Positions 5,914 through 5,928 of a stretch of DNA of 5,928 nt are shown here, in pieces. The position numbers and the translations under genes were made by a program. Below the pieces are notes generated by a model, which had not been told where the DNA came from, searched no databases, and saw nothing but the letters and a program-made list of their open reading frames with translations. Location: the NCBI GenBank assembly GCA_900557435.1, contig USSH01000168.1:1-5928 (forward strand). Reading direction: 5' to 3'. The DNA comes from an uncultured Coprococcus sp. Its GTDB lineage: Bacteria > Bacillota > Clostridia > Lachnospirales > Lachnospiraceae. Numbering within the stretch: position 1 is the first letter of the stretch; each line of letters starts with the position of its first letter.

Positions 5914-5928
5914 TTTTATGTATCAATC

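Overview
The window looks like a piece of chromosome from a low-GC Firmicute, most likely a Clostridia/Lachnospiraceae-type gut or rumen anaerobe. The grounds are the A/T-rich intergenic DNA, strong AGGAG-type ribosome sites, sigma-A-like promoters, a UAP-like pyrophosphorylase of a type I associate with clostridia, and a LytR-CpsA-Psr (LCP) protein with a very long charged N-terminus. The genus is inference only. The theme throughout is cell-surface polysaccharide: starting it, activating and transferring sugars, and probably attaching polymer to the wall.

Layout. (1) 1-1539, plus strand: the end of a surface-polysaccharide operon, with the 3' part of a priming sugar-1-phosphate transferase (cut by the window edge), a family 2 glycosyltransferase, and a 66-residue ribbon-helix-helix DNA-binding protein. 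(2) 1585-1639: a perfect 23-bp inverted repeat with an A-run on the left and a T-run on the right, which serves as a two-way terminator between convergent genes. (3) 3675-1651, minus strand: a two-gene operon of a membrane-anchor-less DPM/ALG5-like glycosyltransferase followed by a UDP-sugar pyrophosphorylase of the eukaryotic-like UAP/UDPGP family. It is driven by a very good promoter (TTGACA, 17 bp, TATACT), and an 18-bp palindrome lies just after the predicted start of transcription. (4) 3676-4014: a 339-bp divergent control region with no gene. It holds both promoters, A-tract direct repeats, five tandem copies of a 12-14 bp unit next to the plus-strand promoter, and a 14-bp tandem duplication in the plus-strand leader. 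(5) 4015-5913, plus strand: an LCP-family protein with about 507 residues of charged, repetitive, partly coiled-coil cytoplasmic sequence, one membrane segment, and only the first part of the catalytic LCP domain before a stop codon 15 bases from the window end.

How the genes may work together: the priming transferase loads the first sugar phosphate on undecaprenyl phosphate and the family 2 enzyme extends the repeat unit. The minus-strand pair could make a UDP-sugar and pass it to a polyprenyl phosphate carrier for later decoration outside the membrane. LCP proteins transfer finished glycopolymers from the lipid carrier to peptidoglycan. The individual family calls are firm. The pathway links are inference from neighbourhood, and I see no clearly new defence or mobile system. 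The most unusual items are the LCP N-terminal region and its early end, and the repeat-rich divergent control region.
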